A stretch of DNA of 64,000 nt from Neokomagataea anthophila (GTDB taxonomy: Bacteria > Pseudomonadota > Alphaproteobacteria > Acetobacterales > Acetobacteraceae). Below, piece after piece: positions 18,102-27,961 of the stretch (position 1 is the first letter of the stretch; every line of letters begins with the position of its first letter). The notes beneath the pieces are model-generated. The model was given only the letters and a program-made list of their open reading frames with translations. It did no database searches and was not told where the DNA came from. The position numbers and the translations under genes are program-made. Where the stretch lies: contig NZ_JAGRQH010000005.1 of NCBI RefSeq assembly GCF_018122595.1, positions 62,001-126,000 of the forward strand, in the 5' to 3' direction.

Positions 18102-19258
18102 TGCGTAATAGTTTAGGGTTTTTGCGGCGTGAAAAGCGCCTGTTGCGGGCTGAGCCAGATTTTCGGCCGTTGGCACGTTTGATGCAGGTGAACTGGTTTT
18201 ACGTTCTGTTGATTTGCATGTTGGCAGGGGTTGGTTACATCGCGCTGTATTCGGCCGGGGGCGGGTCATCTCATCCGTTTGCTGGGCCGCAAATGGTGCG
18301 CTTTGGGTTGGGGTTGGTCATGATGATTGGGGTGGCGTTAGTGCCGCCTCGTGTTCTGCGACTGATGGCGTGGCCTATGTATGGTGTTGCTTTGCTGTTG
18401 CTTGGGCTTGTTCTGAAAATGGGGCATGTCGGTAAGGGGGCGGAGCGTTGGGTGAATTTGGCGGGTTTGCAGTTTCAGCCATCTGAATTTGCTAAAATTG
18501 CGCTTGTTTTGGCGTTGGCTACATGGTTCCATCGTACTGGACCAGAGCGGTTGGGTAATCCATTGCGGTTAATTTTCCCGGCGATTATTACTCTGCTTCC
18601 GGTTCTTTTGGTTCTTAAGGAGCCAAATCTAGGTACGGCAACTATTATTGGTGTAATTGGGGCAACGTTATTTTTCTCCGCTGGTATGCGGTTATGGCAA
18701 ATCATTGCGTTGGTAGCGCCGATACCTTTTTTGGGTAAGTTTATTTACAGTCATTTGCATGACTACCAAAAGGCGCGTATTGATACGTTCTTGCATCCTG
18801 AGCGTGACCCTTTGGGGGCTGGATATAATATTATTCAATCTAAGATTGCTTTGGGCTCTGGTGGCATGTGGGGTGAAGGCTACCTGCATGGCAGTCAGGG
18901 GCAGTTGAGTTTTCTTCCGGAAAAGCAGACAGATTTTATCTTCACTATGATTGGTGAAGAATGGGGCTTTGTCGGCGGTATAGCGGTTATTGGTTTGTTA
19001 GGCACGCTGGTCTTGGGCGGTATGCTCATAGCTTTGCGGAGCCGTAATCAGTTTGGGCGTTTGCTGGGTTTGGGCATCGCTATGGATTTCTTTTTGTATT
19101 GTGCTGTTAATCTTTCGATGGTGATGGGGGCAATCCCGGTTGGTGGGGTGCCGTTGCCGCTGATTTCGTACGGTGGCTCTGCGATGTTGACGATGATGTT
19201 TGGTTTTGGGCTTTTATTATCGTCATGGGTTCATCGGAATGAGATGGACCCTGAATAA
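18101..19258 (+). CDS. rodA: Rod shape-determining protein RodA, SEDS glycosyltransferase
   Basis: A 385-residue polytopic protein of the SEDS family, which polymerises lipid II into glycan strands for side-wall growth. About ten membrane segments, with family sequences VNLAGLQFQPSEFAKI, PNLGTATI and, near the C-terminus, GAIPVGGVPLPLISYGGS. The Asp of the large extracellular loop lies around EKQTDFIFTMIGEEWGF. It overlaps mrdA by 1 bp and closes the operon at a strong terminator. Confidence 0.97.
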   Translation: MRNSLGFLRREKRLLRAEPDFRPLARLMQVNWFYVLLICMLAGVGYIALYSAGGGSSHPFAGPQMVRFGLGLVMMIGVALVPPRVLRLMAWPMYGVALLLLGLVLKMGHVGKGAERWVNLAGLQFQPSEFAKIALVLALATWFHRTGPERLGNPLRLIFPAIITLLPVLLVLKEPNLGTATIIGVIGATLFFSAGMRLWQIIALVAPIPFLGKFIYSHLHDYQKARIDTFLHPERDPLGAGYNIIQSKIALGSGGMWGEGYLHGSQGQLSFLPEKQTDFIFTMIGEEWGFVGGIAVIGLLGTLVLGGMLIALRSRNQFGRLLGLGIAMDFFLYCAVNLSMVMGAIPVGGVPLPLISYGGSAMLTMMFGFGLLLSSWVHRNEMDPE

Positions 19259-19288
19259 AGTCGCATTGTTCTATGAGGCCATGTTGGA

Positions 19289-19318
19289 CACTCCCCCTGA
19301 ATAAGGGGGAGTGTTTTT
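19289..19318 (+). terminator. Intrinsic terminator of the mreB-rodA operon
   Basis: Stem CACTCCCCC / GGGGGAGTG with a 7-nt loop, followed by TTTTTGTTTTT on the plus strand. It lies directly before the 3' end of convergent glyS, and its T-run reaches into that gene's end. Confidence 0.93.
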
Positions 19319-19322
19319 GTTT

Positions 19323-21377
19323 TTAGCCGTCGATTTGGCTGAAGTCCGCAATGAGACCAGTGGTCGCGCGGAATGTTGCCAGAAGGCGAAGGCGGTTTTT
19401 CCGAATATCAGCCTCTGGTGCATTCACAATGACGGCTTCAAAGAAGTGGTCGAGCACGGGGCGCAGGCTTGCAATGGCTTGCATGGCTTGCGTGAAGTTC
19501 TCGGCCTCTAGGGCCGTCTTGGTGTCTGAAACTGCCGCCGTGAGAGCCGTTGCCAGAGCGCGCTCTTCGTCTTGCGTGTAGAGAGACGCATCAGGTTCAC
19601 CTGTGTGTGGGCCGTCCTTTTTATCTTCAATGCGCAAGATATTGGCTGCGCGCTTTGCCGCGGCCAGAAGGTTTTTACCATCTTCTGACTGGATCATGGC
19701 AGAGAGTGCATCTGTGCGGGCGAGTAGCCGGACGAGGTCGCCATCCAGGCCGCCAGCCAAGGTTGCCGCGAGGACATCGTAGCGTGCGCCTTCGCTGCGG
19801 AGTTGTACGCGCAGGCGTTCTGCAATGAAGGATGGCAGGGTCTTTAATGTTTCACCATTACGGCCAGCGGCGGCCTCGGTGATGAGTGCCATCAGGTCAA
19901 GACGCAGGCCGTTATCGCGGATGGTACGGATCACGCCGAGTGCAGCGCGGCGCAGTGCGTATGGGTCCCCGGACCCGCTGGGTGTTTCACCGATGGCGAA
20001 GAAACCGGCCAGAAGATCGAGGCGGTCAGCCAAGGCTACAGCTATGGAGACAGGTGCTGTTGCTGTTGCGTCAGCTTGGCCGCGTGGCAGGTAATGCTCG
20101 GACACGGCTCGCGCGACGGCTTCTGCTTCACCGTCATGCGCTGCGTAATAGCCGCCCATGACGCCTTGCAGCTCTGGGAACTCCCCAACCATGCCGGTGG
20201 TGAGGTCGGCCTTGGACAGAAGGCCAGCACGTTCAGCATGGGTAATGCTGGTGGCATCGAGACCCATGGCCTGTGCAACCTTTCCAGCAAGGGCTGAGAT
20301 GCGTTGTGCGCGTGCGCCTTGTGTGCCGAGTTTGGCATGGAATGTGACCGCATCAAGGGCAGAAACGCGCTCGGCAAGTGGGGTCTTGCGGTCAAGGTCC
20401 CAGAAGTGGCGGGCATCAGCGAAGCGGGCGCGCAGGACGCGCTCATTGCCCGCAATGGTGAGGGCGCCTTGATCCGCAAAAGGCAGGTTCGCTACAAAGG
20501 CAAAAAGCGGTGCGGCTTTGCCATCTTGCGTGCGGAGCGCGAAGTAGCGCTGATTGATCCGCATGGAGACCTGCATGACTTCCGGCGGGAGGTCCATGAA
20601 GGCGTCGTCAATCTTACCAATCAGCGGAGCTGGGAATTCGACAAGGCCAGCGACTTCGCTCACCAAGCCTTCATCTTCGACTACTAGTGCATCGTGTTTT
20701 GCTGCACGTGCTGCAACGCCGTCGCGGATCATGGCGCGGCGTTCATCGGCATCGACGATCACGGAGCGTTCTGTGAGGGCGCTCCGCCATTGTGCTGCGG
20801 ATGTGACGGTGAAGGCTTCGGGTGCGATGAAGCGATGGCCTTCGGATTGTGTGCTGGAGCGCAGGCCGTGAGCGTCATCACCATCACGGGTGAGATCAAA
20901 CTCAACGAGCGCACCATCGAGCAAGCACACAATACGGCGCAGAGGGCGGATCCATGTGAAGAGGGAGCCATTGCCCCAACGCATGGATTTGGGCCATGGG
21001 AATTTCCATAGCAAATCCGGTAGGGCTTCTGCGATGCGTGCGGAGGCGGGTACCGGGGGAAGATCTCGGTTCAGCACCCAGAACCCGTTTTCAAGCGTCA
21101 AATCATCGGGGGTGACGCCATGTTTGCGGGTGAAGCCTGCGATGGCCTTTTCGGGGGCACCGTCACGTGGGCCGCGCTCAGAGAGCGTGCGTGCAGGGAT
21201 TTCGGCATCAACATCCAATGTAATAGCGATACGGCGTGTGCCGTAAAAGGTGCGGATGTTGGATGGGTTCAGGCCATTCAGCGCCGTGGTCAGCAGGGAG
21301 GAGAGGTCGTTTACGGCCTTTTCTTGTGCGCTTGCTGGGATTTCTTCAGAGAAGAGTTCAAGGAAAAATTCAGCCAT
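19323..21377 (-). CDS. glyS: Glycine--tRNA ligase, beta subunit
   Basis: A 684-residue subunit of the bacterial alpha2-beta2 glycyl-tRNA synthetase. The start [15 protein letters not shown] is the conserved N-terminus; ten further codons are open upstream but overlap glyQ more. The start overlaps the glyQ end by 8 bp, so translation is coupled. Signatures include [26 protein letters not shown], and the HD-like and anticodon-binding region near the C-terminus ([15 protein letters not shown]). It recognises tRNA-Gly together with the alpha subunit. Confidence 0.96.
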   Translation of the reverse strand: MAEFFLELFSEEIPASAQEKAVNDLSSLLTTALNGLNPSNIRTFYGTRRIAITLDVDAEIPARTLSERGPRDGAPEKAIAGFTRKHGVTPDDLTLENGFWVLNRDLPPVPASARIAEALPDLLWKFPWPKSMRWGNGSLFTWIRPLRRIVCLLDGALVEFDLTRDGDDAHGLRSSTQSEGHRFIAPEAFTVTSAAQWRSALTERSVIVDADERRAMIRDGVAARAAKHDALVVEDEGLVSEVAGLVEFPAPLIGKIDDAFMDLPPEVMQVSMRINQRYFALRTQDGKAAPLFAFVANLPFADQGALTIAGNERVLRARFADARHFWDLDRKTPLAERVSALDAVTFHAKLGTQGARAQRISALAGKVAQAMGLDATSITHAERAGLLSKADLTTGMVGEFPELQGVMGGYYAAHDGEAEAVARAVSEHYLPRGQADATATAPVSIAVALADRLDLLAGFFAIGETPSGSGDPYALRRAALGVIRTIRDNGLRLDLMALITEAAAGRNGETLKTLPSFIAERLRVQLRSEGARYDVLAATLAGGLDGDLVRLLARTDALSAMIQSEDGKNLLAAAKRAANILRIEDKKDGPHTGEPDASLYTQDEERALATALTAAVSDTKTALEAENFTQAMQAIASLRPVLDHFFEAVIVNAPEADIRKNRLRLLATFRATTGLIADFSQIDG

Positions 21378-22260
21378 TATTCTTGTCCTCTTCGCCTGCG
21401 TCTTCACCAGCTAGCCATGCTTCACAGGAGGCTTTTGCGAGAGTACGGACGCGGCCAATATAGGAGGCGCGTTCGGACACGGAAATGACACCGCGTGCAT
21501 CGAGCAGGTTGAACAGGTGGGATGCTTTGAGGCACTGGTCAAAAGCAGGTTGAGCCACGCCAGCCTCGGCTAGGCGGATGGATTCCGCTTCACAATCTTT
21601 GAAATGCGCGAACAGCATGTCTGTGTTGGCAAGTTCAAAATTATGGCGTGAGTAATCTTTCTCTGCGCGGAGGAAGACATCACCATATTTCAGGCCTTTG
21701 CCGTTATAGTCGAGATCATAGACATTCTCGACACCTTGGACGTACATGGCCAGACGTTCTAGCCCGTAGGTCAATTCTGTTGACGGCATGACGGTTGGAA
21801 TGCCGCCGACCTGCTGGAAGTACGTGAATTGTGTGACTTCCATTCCGTCACACCAGACTTCCCAACCGAGGCCCCATGCGCCGATGGTGGGGTTTTCCCA
21901 GTCATCTTCCACAAAGCGAATATCGTGCTTGTCGGGGTCGATCCCGATGGCGCGGTAGCTTTCCAGCAAAAGCTGCTGGCTGTCTTCTGGGGTAGGCTTC
22001 AGCAGGACTTGGTATTGGTAGTAATGCTGAAGGCGGTTCGGGTTTTCACCATAGCGACCATCCGATGGGCGGCGGCAAGGCTGCACATAGGCGCAAGACC
22101 ACGGTGTACGACCGAGAGCGCGCAGTGTGGTGTGAGGCGACAGCGTACCGGCACCGAGTTCGGTGTCATAAGGCTGGAGGATGGCACAGCCTTTATCGGC
22201 CCAAAAGCGATGAAGGCGCAGGATGAGATCCTGAAAACAGAGCGGCCGATTGTCGGACAA
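21370..22260 (-). CDS. glyQ: Glycine--tRNA ligase, alpha subunit
   Basis: A 296-residue catalytic subunit carrying the class II synthetase core: [18 protein letters not shown] at the N-terminus, [12 protein letters not shown], and motif 2 around [19 protein letters not shown], then [12 protein letters not shown]. The start codon is TTG at 22260; GGAG lies 9 nt upstream, and no later ATG would keep the conserved N-terminus. A terminator-like hairpin ends only 23 nt before this start. Confidence 0.96.
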   Translation of the reverse strand: MSDNRPLCFQDLILRLHRFWADKGCAILQPYDTELGAGTLSPHTTLRALGRTPWSCAYVQPCRRPSDGRYGENPNRLQHYYQYQVLLKPTPEDSQQLLLESYRAIGIDPDKHDIRFVEDDWENPTIGAWGLGWEVWCDGMEVTQFTYFQQVGGIPTVMPSTELTYGLERLAMYVQGVENVYDLDYNGKGLKYGDVFLRAEKDYSRHNFELANTDMLFAHFKDCEAESIRLAEAGVAQPAFDQCLKASHLFNLLDARGVISVSERASYIGRVRTLAKASCEAWLAGEDAGEEDKNNG

Positions 22261-22283
22261 GGCGAAAGGCTCCGAAGTAAGCT

Positions 22284-22338
22284 AAAAAATGGCCCTCACC
22301 TTACAAGGGAAGGGCCAAAACCGAAAGAGTGCTTCGGT
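22284..22338 (-). terminator. Tandem hairpins with T-run just before glyQ (terminator or attenuator)
   Basis: On the minus strand a stem ACCGAA / TTCGGT (22338-22320) is followed at once by the hairpin GGCCCT...AGGGCC (22316-22291, with an inner CCTT/AAGG pair) and TTTTTT at 22289-22284. It can end the copper-receptor transcript. The T-run is only 23 nt from the glyQ start codon, too close for a promoter in between, so it is also in the glyQ leader. Confidence 0.7.
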
Positions 22339-22380
22339 AGGTTTCAAATTTTGCTTTACTGCACAATCTAGGGTGAGTGA

Positions 22381-22417
22381 GCACCTGCCACATAATTGGA
22401 AGAAGTGAGGCAGGTGC
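22381..22417. repeat. 9-bp inverted repeat downstream of the copper receptor
   Basis: GCACCTGCC and GGCAGGTGC, exact inverted complements with a 19-nt loop, lie 42 bp after the receptor stop codon. No T-run follows on either strand. It could be an RNA 3'-end stabiliser or an operator for glyQ. Confidence 0.45.
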
Positions 22418-22458
22418 CGAGGTGGTTCTACGAACCATTTTATAATGACAGAGACGCG

Positions 22459-24549
22459 TTAAAACTTAGCGCTCAGGCTGAGATTGAAAGAGCGCCCTAG
22501 CCCGGGAAGTGGCGAGAGGATGCCTGTGTTGCGGTAATCCCCTAAAGATAGTCCACCGAGGGGGAGGAAATAATGCTGGTTCATCAGATTTTCGATGCTG
22601 CCCTCAAGCGTGAAGGCACGCCAGTGATACGTGCTGCCTATGTCAAGCAAGGCGTATCCCGGTGTGTGTGGTTCGTTTCGTAGGAGGTCTACAGTGCTTT
22701 TCTTTTTGACGAGTGTGAGTTCGGTATAGCCGCTCCATGCGCCGTAGGTTTCTTGGAATCGTACGGAGCCGTTAGTCGGCATTTGTTGGTATAGACCTGT
22801 ATGTGTGATCAGGTCTTGCCCGCGTACCCAGTTGAGATGCGTATGGAGCACGGCCTTTCCGTAATGTGTTGTGTTCCAGAGTTGGATGAAGGCGTTGCTA
22901 TTGATGCCGTAACTTTGGGCATTGTGGTTCGCGAAGGCGAGGGTGCGGCGACCATTGGCGAGTGTGGCAAGAGGCATGACGTTTATGTAGTGGTGCGTAT
23001 AAGTGTAGTAAGGCTGTATCTGCACGCTCCAACGTTCGTTGCTTTTGTCGTGCCAGTGGAGTGTTGTGCTGACGGTATTAGCGATCTCTGGGGTGAGGTT
23101 GGGGTTCCCGACATAGCCATTCCCATCGCCGAACCAACCGATCATTTTCATTGCCATAATGCCGCGGCCCCATGCGTAACGTTCATAAAGGTTGGGGGAA
23201 CGGGTTTTGCGGGCGTAGCCGCCTTCGAGAGAGAAGGTATCGGTTGCATCCCAGTGAGTGAGAGCGGTGACGTCAAAATTATAATCAGTCCGCCCGCGGG
23301 AAAGGGTGTTGAAGCGCTTTGCTGCCATAGCGTCTGCCATGTTCATCATGCCAGTCCATGAATATGGCGTAACGGGGCCTGTATTCATCATGATGATGTC
23401 ACTGCGTAGGCCGAGCTCTGTGGAGAGGTGTGGCGTCCAAGCCGCATGCCATTCAGCATAATGACCGAGATGATTGCGGTGCCCATTATTGATATTATGG
23501 AACGTGTTGGGGCCCATCATCATGCTGCTTGGAATGGCGGGCCACCAATCATTGAGGCCACTATGCTCGAAGGAACTGCCGAGGCCAAGGGTTTGCTGGG
23601 AGGACAGGTTGATGGTGGTTTTTAGTGTGTAGCCTGCTGTTCGCCCGTCCGTGTTCATTGGCATCCCGCGGGTCGCGCTGTGCCCGCCTTTATCCGAGAG
23701 CATATTCATGGCGTGAGAGACGCGCTGCCAAAAACCGCTCGCCTCTAATGTGCCCCAATGGAAGGTGTTGGTGTATTTCCCATTAACAAAGGTCGATCGG
23801 TTATTGGTAAGGTCCATATATTGGTTGGGAAAGCCTTCATAAGGCGTGTCTTGTTGCCCTGCGGTGAGGGTGAAGAGTTGTGCCTCGTGTTGTATGCCTA
23901 GGGTAACGGCGTGGTTATAGGTTAAATAATTTGTTGACCGTACGCGCTGGTCCGCGCCACCCGCATGGTAGTCACTGGCATGGGCGTAAGAGCCAGTGTA
24001 GCGCAGGCTTAGCCAGTCATTTGCAAGGGTCAAAGAGCCGGACGCGCCCGATGCGCCACCGTTGCTACGATAGGTGCCGCGTGCTTCTCCCGTGATGAGG
24101 AGTTTTTCACTTTTAGAAAAAATGGGCGGTTTGCGCGTGATGGTGATGGTACCGCCAGTGTTGTCGCCGCCCTCACTGACGGAGGTTATGCCTGCAGTGG
24201 CAACAGCTGAGGATACAGAGTCCGGGTCGATATAAGACATGGCCGGGTTCATATGGTTTGGGCAGCCTGCTGACAGGCGCATACCATCCACAAAGGTTGC
24301 GACCCGGTCATCCGCCATGCCGTTTAAAACGGGAAGAGAAGAAATGCCGCCGGCTGAATAGGCACTGAACCCAAGGCTGTTATGTAGCAGTTTTGTGGTG
24401 TCTGCTGATGTGTTGTGCTGCCGTATGCCATTCACGGTGATTATTTCTACCGTGTCATGAGCGTATAGAGGGGCATGCTGGAGTGGCAATACGCAGCCGC
24501 ATGCAAGTAGCGCAAGGCGGCAGCTATGGCGTGTGAAGGGATAAAACAT
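22459..24549 (-). CDS. TonB-dependent copper receptor, OprC-like
   Basis: A 696-residue outer-membrane receptor. The signal peptide ends about residue 30 (APLYA-H). The plug domain has FVDGMRLSAGCPNHM and the barrel closes with a C-terminal Phe. In P. aeruginosa OprC a CxxxM plus HxM set binds copper; here Cys96-x3-Met100 (CPNHM) and His279-x-Met281 (HAM, before NMLSDKGG) give the same spacing pattern. Many Met and His residues lie in the loops. The DUF2946 gene just upstream on the same strand is also linked to copper. Copper import is therefore likely, driven by TonB from elsewhere. Confidence 0.88.
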   Translation of the reverse strand: MFYPFTRHSCRLALLACGCVLPLQHAPLYAHDTVEIITVNGIRQHNTSADTTKLLHNSLGFSAYSAGGISSLPVLNGMADDRVATFVDGMRLSAGCPNHMNPAMSYIDPDSVSSAVATAGITSVSEGGDNTGGTITITRKPPIFSKSEKLLITGEARGTYRSNGGASGASGSLTLANDWLSLRYTGSYAHASDYHAGGADQRVRSTNYLTYNHAVTLGIQHEAQLFTLTAGQQDTPYEGFPNQYMDLTNNRSTFVNGKYTNTFHWGTLEASGFWQRVSHAMNMLSDKGGHSATRGMPMNTDGRTAGYTLKTTINLSSQQTLGLGSSFEHSGLNDWWPAIPSSMMMGPNTFHNINNGHRNHLGHYAEWHAAWTPHLSTELGLRSDIIMMNTGPVTPYSWTGMMNMADAMAAKRFNTLSRGRTDYNFDVTALTHWDATDTFSLEGGYARKTRSPNLYERYAWGRGIMAMKMIGWFGDGNGYVGNPNLTPEIANTVSTTLHWHDKSNERWSVQIQPYYTYTHHYINVMPLATLANGRRTLAFANHNAQSYGINSNAFIQLWNTTHYGKAVLHTHLNWVRGQDLITHTGLYQQMPTNGSVRFQETYGAWSGYTELTLVKKKSTVDLLRNEPHTPGYALLDIGSTYHWRAFTLEGSIENLMNQHYFLPLGGLSLGDYRNTGILSPLPGLGRSFNLSLSAKF

Positions 24550-24654
24550 TGAGTGAGCTTTCGATGAAACACGATCGATAGCTATGGATGCGCGTCATGA
24601 ATGCCGTGTTTTTCCGGTGCATGATGCGTATCTAAAGCTGTGAGGAAGGACGTT

Positions 24655-25065
24655 TCAGGCGAAGGCGGGAGGGCCCGTTGCGGGTGGTAAGAATGCTGCA
24701 CGCTGGGCGGGGATCAGGTGTGTAAGTTGTGGTGTGTATCGTGTGGGAATACGCAGTCGTGCGATGAGGAGCGCGATGATGGCGAGGCCAAGAATGATGA
24801 CCGGTAGATGTAGTAAGGGGCATAACGGGCAGGAGGGGTTATTATGATGGTGATCATCATGCTGCGCGCTGGACGGCATGTGCATCATGGCGGAGCAGTG
24901 CACGTCCATATCATGCGTTTCTGGACCAATATGAAGGCCGGTAAGGCGTTCCAGCGTTATGCGGGGGGCTTCATCCGGGAGGGCTTGGCTTTGTAAGGTG
25001 AGTTGCCCACCCAATCCGAGCACAATACATGTGAGTATGATTGGCTGCCACAGGGCAGTTATCAA
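24655..25065 (-). CDS. DUF2946 family protein, copper-associated
   Basis: A 136-residue small membrane protein with an N-terminal hydrophobic segment, a central Met/His/Cys-rich stretch (residues about 53-85, with HCSAMMHM, HDDHHH and the family motif CPLCPLLH) and a second hydrophobic segment. The Cys-x2-Cys, His and Met residues suggest metal binding, probably copper in the periplasm. It precedes the copper receptor by 105 bp on the same strand and is probably cotranscribed with it. The biochemical role of DUF2946 is not established. Confidence 0.8.
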   Translation of the reverse strand: MITALWQPIILTCIVLGLGGQLTLQSQALPDEAPRITLERLTGLHIGPETHDMDVHCSAMMHMPSSAQHDDHHHNNPSCPLCPLLHLPVIILGLAIIALLIARLRIPTRYTPQLTHLIPAQRAAFLPPATGPPAFA

Positions 25066-25391
25066 TTCTCGGAATGATTGTGGTAGAACGGAGAGCAGGG
25101 TTTTATGTCCATGCGAGGAGGTGGTGAGGTTTTTAAAGAGATTTTTTCTTTCTTTGTAAAGTTTGAGTGTTAATTTTTTTGGAAAAATATAGAAAAAATT
25201 TAAAATATTGATTGTGATATTAGTATTATTCGGAAAATTTTATGATTTTGGACTTTTTTAGTCCTTTATTTATTGAAGAAATATTAAAAGGGTATTTGCT
25301 GTGTGAGAGTTTTTTTGAGCCCTTGCCGTAAGGGCAGGAGTGCATCATATTTTCAGAGTATAACGATTTCTCGTCTGGAAGGGCTGAGACG
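25066..25391. other. AT-rich intergenic region between the copper module and a DUF2076 gene
   Basis: I see no gene in these 326 bp. From about 25140 to 25310 base composition is strongly AT-rich, unlike the surroundings. It contains GGACT-TTTTT-AGTCC (25250-25264) followed by TTTATTT, a small terminator-like hairpin on the plus strand, and GCCCTT-GCCGT-AAGGGC (25319-25335) about 55 nt before the DUF2076 start. Promoters for both divergent genes must lie here. Confidence 0.5.
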
Positions 25392-26147
25392 ATGAACAAC
25401 GAAGAACGTGAGCTAATTTCCCGCTTTGTTGCGCGTGTTGGTGGTGGAGCACAAGTGCAGCAGGGTGGTGCGTTTGGCTCTTTTGGTCAGCAGCAGGCGC
25501 CAGCACTGCCGCCGGTTGACCCGGAAGCTGATCGGTTTATTGCCGATAACTTCCAGCGGTATCCGGAAGCACGTTACCGTGTAACGCAGATGGCTGTTGT
25601 GCAAGAAGCCGCGTTGGCGCAGGCGCAAAACCGCATCCGTCAGTTGGAGTTTCAATTGCAGCAGGCGCAGTCTCAACTCGCGCAGGCGCAGCAGCAACGC
25701 GGTAATGCAGGTGGTGGTTTATTCGGTGGACTGTTTGGGGGGGGGGCGCGTCCGCAGCAAAATGCAGCACCCCCTCCGGGGTGGGGAGCGCAAGCGCCAC
25801 AGATGCCACCACAGCCACAATATGGTTACCCACCGGGTTATCAGCAGGGCATGTTTCAGCGTGGTGGTTCTGGTTTCTTGGGGTCTGCGTTGACGACGGC
25901 GGCTGGCGTTGCTGGTGGTATGATGGCAGCCGATGCACTGGAAGGCTTGTTCAGCGAGCATCACCATGAAGGTGGCTGGGGCCAAGATGGTGGTTTCGGC
26001 GGTGGTGAAACGATCATCAACAACAATTATGGTGATGCAGGCCAAGATCCATTCGCTGGGTCAGGGACGGATGCCGGTGGCGGTTTCTCTGATTCCGATT
26101 TCGGCGGTGGTGGTTTTGGCGGGAATGATTTTGACGATAGTTTTTAA
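25392..26147 (+). CDS. DUF2076 domain-containing protein
   Basis: A 251-residue protein. The N-terminus MNNEERELISRFVARV and the segment DPEADRFIADNFQRYPEARY are typical of DUF2076, followed by a Gln-rich coiled coil (about residues 68-104, RIRQLEFQLQQAQSQL), a Pro/Gln-rich region, a small hydrophobic Ala/Gly stretch (GSALTTAAGVAGGMMAADAL) and a Gly/Asp-rich tail. It has no signal peptide. The function of the family is unknown; a surface- or membrane-associated role has been proposed only by composition. Followed by a strong terminator. Confidence 0.85.
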   Translation: MNNEERELISRFVARVGGGAQVQQGGAFGSFGQQQAPALPPVDPEADRFIADNFQRYPEARYRVTQMAVVQEAALAQAQNRIRQLEFQLQQAQSQLAQAQQQRGNAGGGLFGGLFGGGARPQQNAAPPPGWGAQAPQMPPQPQYGYPPGYQQGMFQRGGSGFLGSALTTAAGVAGGMMAADALEGLFSEHHHEGGWGQDGGFGGGETIINNNYGDAGQDPFAGSGTDAGGGFSDSDFGGGGFGGNDFDDSF

Positions 26148-26169
26148 TCGTTCGGTTTAATGTTGTGAG

Positions 26170-26201
26170 GCCGTCCAGTTTTGAACTGGGCGGCTTTTTT
26201 T
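26170..26201 (+). terminator. Intrinsic terminator after the DUF2076 gene
   Basis: Stem GCCGTCCAGTT / GAACTGGGCGGC with one G-T pair and a TT loop, followed by seven T. Confidence 0.93.
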
Positions 26202-26271
26202 ATGTTCAACTCATGGTCGGTATATTGCGTTTATTGAGAGTTCATTGCTTGTGTACCGGAGGACGCCACGC

Positions 26272-27810
26272 ATGTCAGGTTCTGAGATTAGTGCCCCAAA
26301 GTTTCATGATATTGTGGCGTTTGATGAGTTGGAAAATGGCATAATCCGTCCTTTTTCAGTGGCAGGGCAGAGCGTGGTATTGGTGCGCGATGGTGATGCT
26401 GTTTATGCGTTAGAGGGGCGCTGTCCACATAAAGACGCACCGATGGAGCAAGGGGCTTTTTGCCATACGGCAGAAGGTGAGGGGGTGGTGGTTTGCCCTT
26501 GGCACAAAGCTGTTTTTGCTGTGGTGGATGGTGCGTTGAAAGAGCCCGTCGCTCTTGATCCTTTGAAGTCGTTTCCTGTTGAACTGCGTGATGGACGGGT
26601 ATGGGTGGGGACGGCGCCACAGGAACGCGCTGTGCCGGATGCAAAGCAAAGCGATGAACATGTTCTAATTTTAGGGGCGGGTGCGGCAGGTGTGACCGCA
26701 GCCGTGACATTGCGGCAAGAAGGTTTTGCCGGAACCATTACAATGGTCACGGAAGAAAAAGATTTGCCGTATGACCGGACGGCGTTGAGTAAAACGGTTC
26801 TTTTAGGGGATGGCTCTTCCGCCCGTGCGCCCGCTTTGCGTGAAGAAGAGTATTATCAGGCACATGATATTAATGTTGTGCATGCGTGTTTACGTTCGTT
26901 TGACCCGACCAGTAAGATGGCGACATTAACGAATGATGTGGAGCTTTTTGGAGATCATGTCCTGATTGCGACGGGGTCTATTCCTCGGCCGTTAAACCTT
27001 CCGGGAGATACGCTGGAGGGGGTATTTGCTTTGCATCGTGAGCATGATGCGGAAGTTATTGCTGCGCGGGTGCAAGATGATCATGCCGTGACGATTATTG
27101 GGGCGGGTTTTGTTGGTCTTGAGGTGGCGTCTTTATTGCGTCAGCGTGGGGTTGGCGTCACGATTATTACGCCAACGAATGTCCCGTTAGAGCGGCATTT
27201 GGGGCGTGAAATTGGCACTCGGTTGCGCCAGTTGCATGAAGAAAATGGTGTAGCGTTTGTGTCCGACGCGCATGTGGTCAAAATTTATGGTGAACAGCGT
27301 GCTGAAGGCGTTGAGTTGAGTGATGGCATGCGCCTGCCTGCGGCATTTATTCTTTTTGGTGCGGGGGTCGTACCTGCGTCTGAGCCTGTGGTGGGGCTGG
27401 AGCGCGATGATGAGGGCGCTGTCATTGTTGATGAGCGAATGCAGGCTGCGCCGGGGGTGTATGCTGCGGGGGATGTTTCCGCCACACGATATGGGGAAAA
27501 AACGTACCGGATTGAGCACTGGCGACATGCGCAAGCCCAAGGGCGGCAGGCTGCGCTGTCTATGATGGGACATATGGGGCGTTTACCAATGCCTTGGTTT
27601 TGGACGCAGCAATTTGGCAAGAAAATAGAAGTTCTTGGATGGGGTGAATCGTTTGATGCGGTGCATTTGAAGGGAGATATTCGCGGTTTCCATTTCTTGG
27701 CTACGTATACGCAAGGGGGCAAAGCCGTAGCGATGGCGGGTGCTGGCCATGCGGCAGAATTGGCGAAGGCAGCAGTTGATTTTGAGGCGTTTTTGCACGA
27801 AGAGGTGTGA
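26272..27810 (+). CDS. Rieske ferredoxin-domain / FAD-dependent NAD(P) reductase fusion
   Basis: A 512-residue fusion. An N-terminal Rieske domain (residues about 8-105) carries both cluster motifs, CPHKDAP and CPWHKAVF, giving the Cys-x-His and Cys-x2-His ligands. A pyridine-nucleotide-disulfide reductase domain follows with ILGAGAAGVTAA for FAD, IIGAGFVGLEVA for NAD(P)H, and VYAAGDVSA. This layout is that of AIF-like reductases which supply electrons to oxygenases or act in redox control; no oxygenase is next to it. The ATG at 26272 has CCGGAGG 6 bp upstream and is preferred over the open TTG at 26245. Confidence 0.9.
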   Translation: MSGSEISAPKFHDIVAFDELENGIIRPFSVAGQSVVLVRDGDAVYALEGRCPHKDAPMEQGAFCHTAEGEGVVVCPWHKAVFAVVDGALKEPVALDPLKSFPVELRDGRVWVGTAPQERAVPDAKQSDEHVLILGAGAAGVTAAVTLRQEGFAGTITMVTEEKDLPYDRTALSKTVLLGDGSSARAPALREEEYYQAHDINVVHACLRSFDPTSKMATLTNDVELFGDHVLIATGSIPRPLNLPGDTLEGVFALHREHDAEVIAARVQDDHAVTIIGAGFVGLEVASLLRQRGVGVTIITPTNVPLERHLGREIGTRLRQLHEENGVAFVSDAHVVKIYGEQRAEGVELSDGMRLPAAFILFGAGVVPASEPVVGLERDDEGAVIVDERMQAAPGVYAAGDVSATRYGEKTYRIEHWRHAQAQGRQAALSMMGHMGRLPMPWFWTQQFGKKIEVLGWGESFDAVHLKGDIRGFHFLATYTQGGKAVAMAGAGHAAELAKAAVDFEAFLHEEV

Positions 27811-27961
27811 AATTATACGACGTTTGGAAGAGAAACAGATGCTATACGCGTTTCAATGCGCTCCTGTGCTTGACATTGTAGGCGCTACCCGGCTTCCTGC
27901 GCCCAATTGTTTTGTTCCGACGTGTGTCGGTCGTTGCCAGTAAAGTCGAATGAGGTCTGTC

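Noticed and set aside
22801-23361. A 186-codon ORF opposite the copper receptor
   Set aside because: Antisense to a complete receptor gene, no ribosome-binding site and no recognisable domain.
27811-27961. TTGACA at 27870 as the aspS promoter
   Set aside because: No -10-like hexamer occurs at 16-18 bp, so the match is probably chance.
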